DNA of 10,104 bases from Chrysochromulina tobinii (Eukaryota > Haptophyta > Prymnesiales > Chrysochromulinaceae): assembly GCA_001275005.1 (NCBI GenBank), contig JWZX01000153.1:1-10104 (forward strand), in the 5' to 3' direction. Position 1 is the first letter of the stretch. Every line of letters starts with the position of its first letter. Below are positions 6,956 through 10,104 of the stretch, one piece after another. The translations under genes and the position numbers were made by a program. Under the pieces are notes generated by a model. It was given only the letters and a program-made list of their open reading frames with translations, ran no database searches and was not told the origin of the DNA.

Positions 6956-7455
6956 GGCGTTCAGCAGATGATTCCCAGCAACTTGGCAACGGGACTTGCG
7001 CCGCGCGCGCTCAGCCGCTCACGGCTCGCGTGTTAGTCCTGCGCCTCCTCGCGTCGATCGTTCCAACTTTCGTTCCACAGCATCTAGGGAGTGAGCTCAG
7101 TTCAGTTCAGTTCAGTTTCTTCGCGGTCCCCCCACGCTCGTAGGGAGTGAGCGTGTGCGTCATGGGGAGTGAGAGAGTGAACACGCGCCCCGTATTGTTC
7201 GACGGTGGGTCTGTGTCTCAATAACTCACTCACTCACTCACAGCAATTCGGTATTCGCGAGTGTGAATGTGCAGTGTTTCAAGCCTGTAGCCTCTTACCG
7301 TGAAGTTGTACAGTTCTGAACCGGCTCGTCCCCGCTCCGCAAAATCTTATCACGATCCTTTAGTGTGGCCGGTGCGTCAGAATTGTACACTAACAAGCAA
7401 GGCAACCACACGACCGAACCAGAAGATCTCGACGAGTCCGGCCGGCTCGCAGAGC
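6956..7455. other. Gap upstream of PAF1 and downstream of the ankyrin gene
   Basis: Both flanking genes run on the minus strand, so this carries the 3' end of the ankyrin gene and the promoter and leader of PAF1. No convincing coding sequence is seen. It contains clustered simple repeats (listed separately). It also contains an imperfect inverted repeat: TGTACAGTTCTGA (7307-7319) against TCAGAATTGTACA (7377-7389), 12 of 13 bases complementary with a 57-base spacer, lying about 70-150 bases past the ankyrin stop. Confidence 0.55.
7085..7241. repeat. Cluster of short repeats: TAGGGAGTGAGC, CAGTT and CTCA tracts
   Basis: TAGGGAGTGAGC occurs exactly at 7085-7096 and 7141-7152, and a variant GGGGAGTGAG at 7164-7173. 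Between the first two is a CAGTT pentamer repeated four times (about 7098-7117). At 7225-7241 is a CTCA tetramer tract whose complement resembles the GAGTGAG units, so the right-hand tract can pair with them. Position: 130-285 bases upstream of the inferred PAF1 start. Confidence 0.7.
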
Positions 7456-8978
7456 TCAGCTCCTGTCACTGAGCGCCGTCTTGAGCGCCTTCTTGGCCAG
7501 TCGCCGTTCCTTGGCGCGCCACCCATCCCGCACGGCACGCGCCTCCGCGAGCACCGGCGCCGATGCAAAGGGCGCCACCGCTTCAAGTGCCTCCCGCAGC
7601 GCGCTCAGCTCGCCTTCGAGCATCGCCTGACGTAGCCGAGCGTCGGCCTCGCGCTCAGCACGGCGCTCCTCGACGGACGCGGGCGAGCGTGCAGGCTCGT
7701 CGGAAGCGCGAGCGCCGAGATGAGCGGTGGCGCGCTCGCTTGCCTGCAGAGCGGCGACGCTGTCCAGCAGGCGCCGCTGCACACCAGGCGAGTGCACCGT
7801 CGTGGTCGAGAAGGAGGAGGAGGAAGAGGAGCCGCAGTCGGTCGGCACGCGCATTGGAAGCACGGGGCCGCACAGAACGCCTCCCTTGCCCGCGCCGGCC
7901 CCAACCAGCGCTGAGGGGCTACAGGCGGCGGCGCTCGCGGCGGCTGCATCGCTGAACCGTGAGCATGCGGGATGGCCGGCCGCGGTCATCGGCCGTGGAG
8001 GCAGTCCGGGTGCCCGGGACGGCGTCGGTGACGCCAGAGTCGACGGCGTCGATGGCGCCGTCCCGAGCGCCACCGGCAGCGCAGCCCACGGGGTTAGGGT
8101 TGGGGCGAGGGCATGGGCAAGAGTGTCCGAAGCCGCGACGGTTAACGCGGCGGTCGGCGCGGCGGCCGCATGCCGCAATTGCGCATGTCCCAGTGGTGCA
8201 TGTCCCAGTGGCGCATGGTGCAGTGGGTGCGCTTCGGTGGTAGCCATCAACGGTGGTGTTCCCGTAGTACACATTGGCGCATGGCTCAGCGCAAGCCGCA
8301 CGCAAGCGGGGTGGCCGGCGGCGGCGGCGGAGAGTCGAATGGGCTCGCTCACACTTTCGCTCGCCCACGCGTGCTCGAGCAGCACACGAACCGTCTCCCA
8401 AATCGCCCCGCCGCCACCGCCACGTGCAATGGCGAGCGCCCGCGTGGCAGCTGTACGTTCGGGTCAGCGTGCGCCGCGACGAGCATTCGGGCGACCTCGG
8501 CGTGGCCGCGGCTGCAGCACGCGTAGAGCGGGCTCATGCTGCCGTGGATGCCCTGCTTCGGGCGCACCACTGCTACCGCGTCCACGGGCGCGCACGCATC
8601 GAGCAGCAGCCGCACGAGCGGCACGCAGCCCTGCAGCGATGCCTCGTACAACGGCGTGGCCCCGTTCGTGCGCCCGACCGAGGCGTCCGCGCGCCACTCG
8701 AGCAACACCACGGCGACATTCTCGTGCCCGTGTTGAATGGCCACGAACAATGGCGTAGTGCCGTCCGCGAGGCTCTGATTCGCGCTGCATCCCGCTAGCA
8801 GGAGGAAGCGAGCAACGTCGGCGTGGCCGTGCTCGCAGGCGACATACAAAAGATCAGGCTGCGATGCAGCTTCGCACAGACTCTCGGCCACGAGCCGTCG
8901 GAGCACAGGAAGGTCTCCGCGCTCGACAGCGAGCGCGAAGGTCGCCTCGGCCTCTCGCTCGGCTGATGTGTGCGACAT
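7456..8978 (-). CDS. Ankyrin-repeat protein, interrupted by an apparent 1-base frameshift
   Basis: Translation starts at ATG 8978 (A at -3). Ankyrin repeats follow at about residues 9-37, 40-70, 73-103, 106-139 and 147-178, each with the xTPLxxA...GHxxVxxLL pattern (GTTPLFVAIQHGHENVAVVLL is the clearest). The sixth begins RSPLHVAVAAG and then breaks: this frame stops at 8349 after 209 residues. The same repeat resumes in another frame as AIWETVRVLLEHA, a seventh follows (RLSAAAAGHPACVRLALSHA), and that frame runs to TGA at 7456. One extra C in the C4 run at 8406-8409 would join them into 507 residues. The second part is Ala/Pro/Ser-rich, carries HAPLG repeats and a Ser run, and ends in a charged helix (about the last 70 residues, EERRAEREADARLRQ to KERRLAKKALK). 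Ankyrin domains bind proteins; no specific function can be assigned. It shares a promoter region with PDRG1. Confidence 0.85.
8168..8227 (-). repeat. Four degenerate 15-bp units coding HAPLG pentapeptides
   Basis: On the plus strand units begin GCATG at 8168, 8183, 8198 and 8213. The middle two (GCATGTCCCAGTGGT/C) differ only in the last base. Translated on the minus strand they give HAPLGHAPLGHAQLRHA within the second-frame part of the ankyrin gene. The period of 15 keeps the reading frame, which supports this frame being translated. Confidence 0.75.
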
Positions 8979-9163
8979 GCTCAATGTGGGTGCATTGTGC
9001 CGATGCGGCCGCGGCGTTTCGCAACTTTCCCCCCCCACCTGTGAACAGCCTGCATGTCGCGAGCATGAGAATGAAGCGACTGTGACGTGTGCGAGGTGTT
9101 GCCCTTCACGCTTTGAGTTTGGTCTGTGCGTGTTGGTGTGTTGTGAATGAAAAGCCTGAGAAC
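8979..9163. promoter_or_regulatory. Divergent promoter region between ankyrin gene and PDRG1
   Basis: The ankyrin gene (minus) and PDRG1 (plus) start 185 bases apart, head to head, so both promoters and leaders must fit here unless upstream exons exist. Visible elements are GCGGCCGCGG (9005-9014), a C8 run (about 9029-9036) and a CRE-like TGACGT (9083-9088). No TATA box is evident, which suits a GC-rich bidirectional promoter. In-frame ATG or other start codons upstream of 9164 exist on the PDRG1 side but lack family support. Confidence 0.6.
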
Positions 9164-9715
9164 ATGGCGACAAACTACGCCAAGTGGGCAGCCTTCGACG
9201 ACAGCTCAGAGGACGACGACCTACCAGCACCCCCAACAGCAGCACCGGTGGCACCATCAGCGCCAACGCCGCCCGCAGCGGCAGCAGACGCAGCCACAAT
9301 CATCGAGCGGCTCACCCGCGCAGAGCGGCTCGGTGAGGAGGTGCTCGCAGAGCGCCGCCAGATGGTGGAGCTCGACAGGCAACGCAACCAGAATCGTGAG
9401 GCACTCGCGGCGCTGCGGCGCATGGACCGCGACGCTGCTGCGAGCGCCGGCGTCCCTGCGCCGACTAAGCACTGGATGTGCATGGGTGACGTCTTTCTTC
9501 GGCGACCTCACGCGACGACGCGGCAGTTGCTTGAGGAAGAGCAGGCGCGCATCGAGACCGAGCTCGAGGGTCTGCGCACCAGCGTCACGCGCAAGACCAG
9601 CGCGCTCTGCGAACTTGACCCATCGATCATGGGCGGTTCCAATATCCATCGATCCTTCCGAGATCTGCATGGGATGTCGGCTGCTGAGCTCGAGCGGCAA
9701 CGCGCATTCGAATGA
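9164..9715 (+). CDS. PDRG1: PDRG1, prefoldin-like subunit of the R2TP/PAQosome chaperone
   Basis: PDRG1 is a small beta-prefoldin-like protein of the R2TP/prefoldin-like (PAQosome) complex, which helps HSP90 assemble RNA polymerases and other large complexes. The start at 9164 has an excellent context (AACATGG) and gives 183 residues; animal forms are about 130. The first helix, EEVLAERRQMVELDRQRNQNREAL (58-81), is nearly the family signature. KHWMCMGDVFLRRPHATTRQLLEE (102-125) matches the beta-hairpin block, usually V-C-F-G-N-M-F-I-K-x-P. A second coiled helix follows (126-150). The C-terminal GSNIHRSFRDLHGMSAAELERQR replaces the usual FNLNPL segment with a related pattern. The first 45 residues are an extra extension: an acidic patch DDSSEDDD (12-19), then Ala/Pro-rich linker. 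Longer in-frame starts (to 9089) add an unconserved Cys-rich segment and are disfavoured. Confidence 0.92.
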   Translation: MATNYAKWAAFDDSSEDDDLPAPPTAAPVAPSAPTPPAAAADAATIIERLTRAERLGEEVLAERRQMVELDRQRNQNREALAALRRMDRDAAASAGVPAPTKHWMCMGDVFLRRPHATTRQLLEEEQARIETELEGLRTSVTRKTSALCELDPSIMGGSNIHRSFRDLHGMSAAELERQRAFE

Positions 9716-10104
9716 GCGGTAGCGACGCGCACAGCAGTGCACTCAGCTGCGCGGCAGGAGACCGCCCGCCGCAGCACCACGGCTGTGCGCGTATTGTACG
9801 CACGCGCCTCGGCGGTCGCGTGAGACCGGGGATCTGGGCATCTGTTGGCAGTGTCGGGATAAAACCGCCGCCCGGGACAGGATAAAAAATCCTGGCTACT
9901 TCACGTTGAGTTCACAGCCGTGGGCGTCACACGGCCGTATCGCATATGTCTGTGTATAGGCCTTTCGTTATAACGAGTACGGAACACCCCTTTCACGCTT
10001 TCAGCGCGTTTCACGAGTCTTCTCTGTGCATCACACTTAGGGATGGTTATGAATAAGCAGCCCCCCACAGAGACGGCCAGGGGCCGGCTCTGAGTCCCTA
10101 TTCT
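9716..10104. other. Gene-free 3' flank of PDRG1 with small palindromes
   Basis: No convincing coding sequence or RNA gene is seen. It contains GGGATAAAA (9856-9864) and GGATAAAA (9880-9887), the latter part of a hairpin CAGGAT-AAAAA-ATCCTG (9878-9894). A perfect 12-bp palindrome, TCGTTATAACGA, lies at 9965-9976. The hairpin is about 165 bases past the PDRG1 stop. The next gene may start or end beyond the right edge. Confidence 0.5.

Noticed and set aside
8087-8104. Telomere-like GGGGTTAGGGTTGGGG
   Set aside because: A single short match inside the ankyrin gene's coding sequence (codes LAPTLTPW); no array, so not an interstitial telomere.
9089-9163. Longer PDRG1 start at 9089
   Set aside because: The extra 25 residues are Cys-rich and unlike the family, the first codon is GTG-type rather than a good ATG, and the ATG at 9164 has a much better context.

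Overview
The window is nuclear DNA from a GC-rich, gene-dense eukaryote, most likely a unicellular alga or related protist. Two genes encode eukaryote-only proteins: PAF1 (RNA polymerase II elongation) and PDRG1 (prefoldin-like chaperone). There are few introns, intergenic gaps of 0.2-1.1 kb, Ala/Pro/Gln-rich low-complexity protein segments, and GC-saturated third codon positions in several genes. Start codons sit in Kozak-like contexts (A or G at -3) rather than behind Shine-Dalgarno sites. The exact lineage (haptophyte, pelagophyte, other) cannot be fixed from this sequence alone.

Layout. (1) 2-1537 (+): the 3' part of a gene for a protein with paired EF-hands, a Lys/Ala-rich stretch, a WW domain and a Gln/His tract; its reading frame is open through the left edge. 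(2) 1538-2653: intergenic, with a TTGACT-rich stretch, a near-palindrome and a 40-bp perfect direct repeat. (3) 2654-3880 (+): a TPR-like protein of the mainly bacterial 'LNPNDNQGVR' type, with clearly lower third-position GC than its neighbours. (4) 3881-4698: the gap between convergent genes, holding a strong hairpin fused to a 12-bp tandem repeat. (5) 4699-6955 (-): PAF1. The conserved core is at 4699-6044. A Pro/Gly-rich reading frame just upstream (6211-6955) joins it in frame through a well-placed GT-AG intron (6045-6210), giving a plant-like PAF1 with a proline-rich, then charged N-terminus. (6) 6956-7455: intergenic, with GAGTGAG-type and CTCA simple repeats. (7) 7456-8978 (-): an ankyrin-repeat protein with a C-terminal charged helix, broken in the sequence as given by one apparent -1 frameshift in a C4 run. 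(8) 8979-9163: a short divergent promoter. (9) 9164-9715 (+): PDRG1 with an acidic N-terminal extension. (10) 9716-10104: gene-free tail with small palindromes.

Functional links are loose. PDRG1 belongs to the R2TP/prefoldin-like (PAQosome) chaperone, which helps assemble RNA polymerases, and PAF1 acts on elongating RNA polymerase II. The two are not adjacent, and nothing shows co-regulation. I see no mobile element, rRNA, tRNA, CRISPR array or recognisable multi-gene system. The most useful observations are the two-exon PAF1 model, the repairable ankyrin frameshift, the atypical TPR gene and the structured repeats in the gaps.
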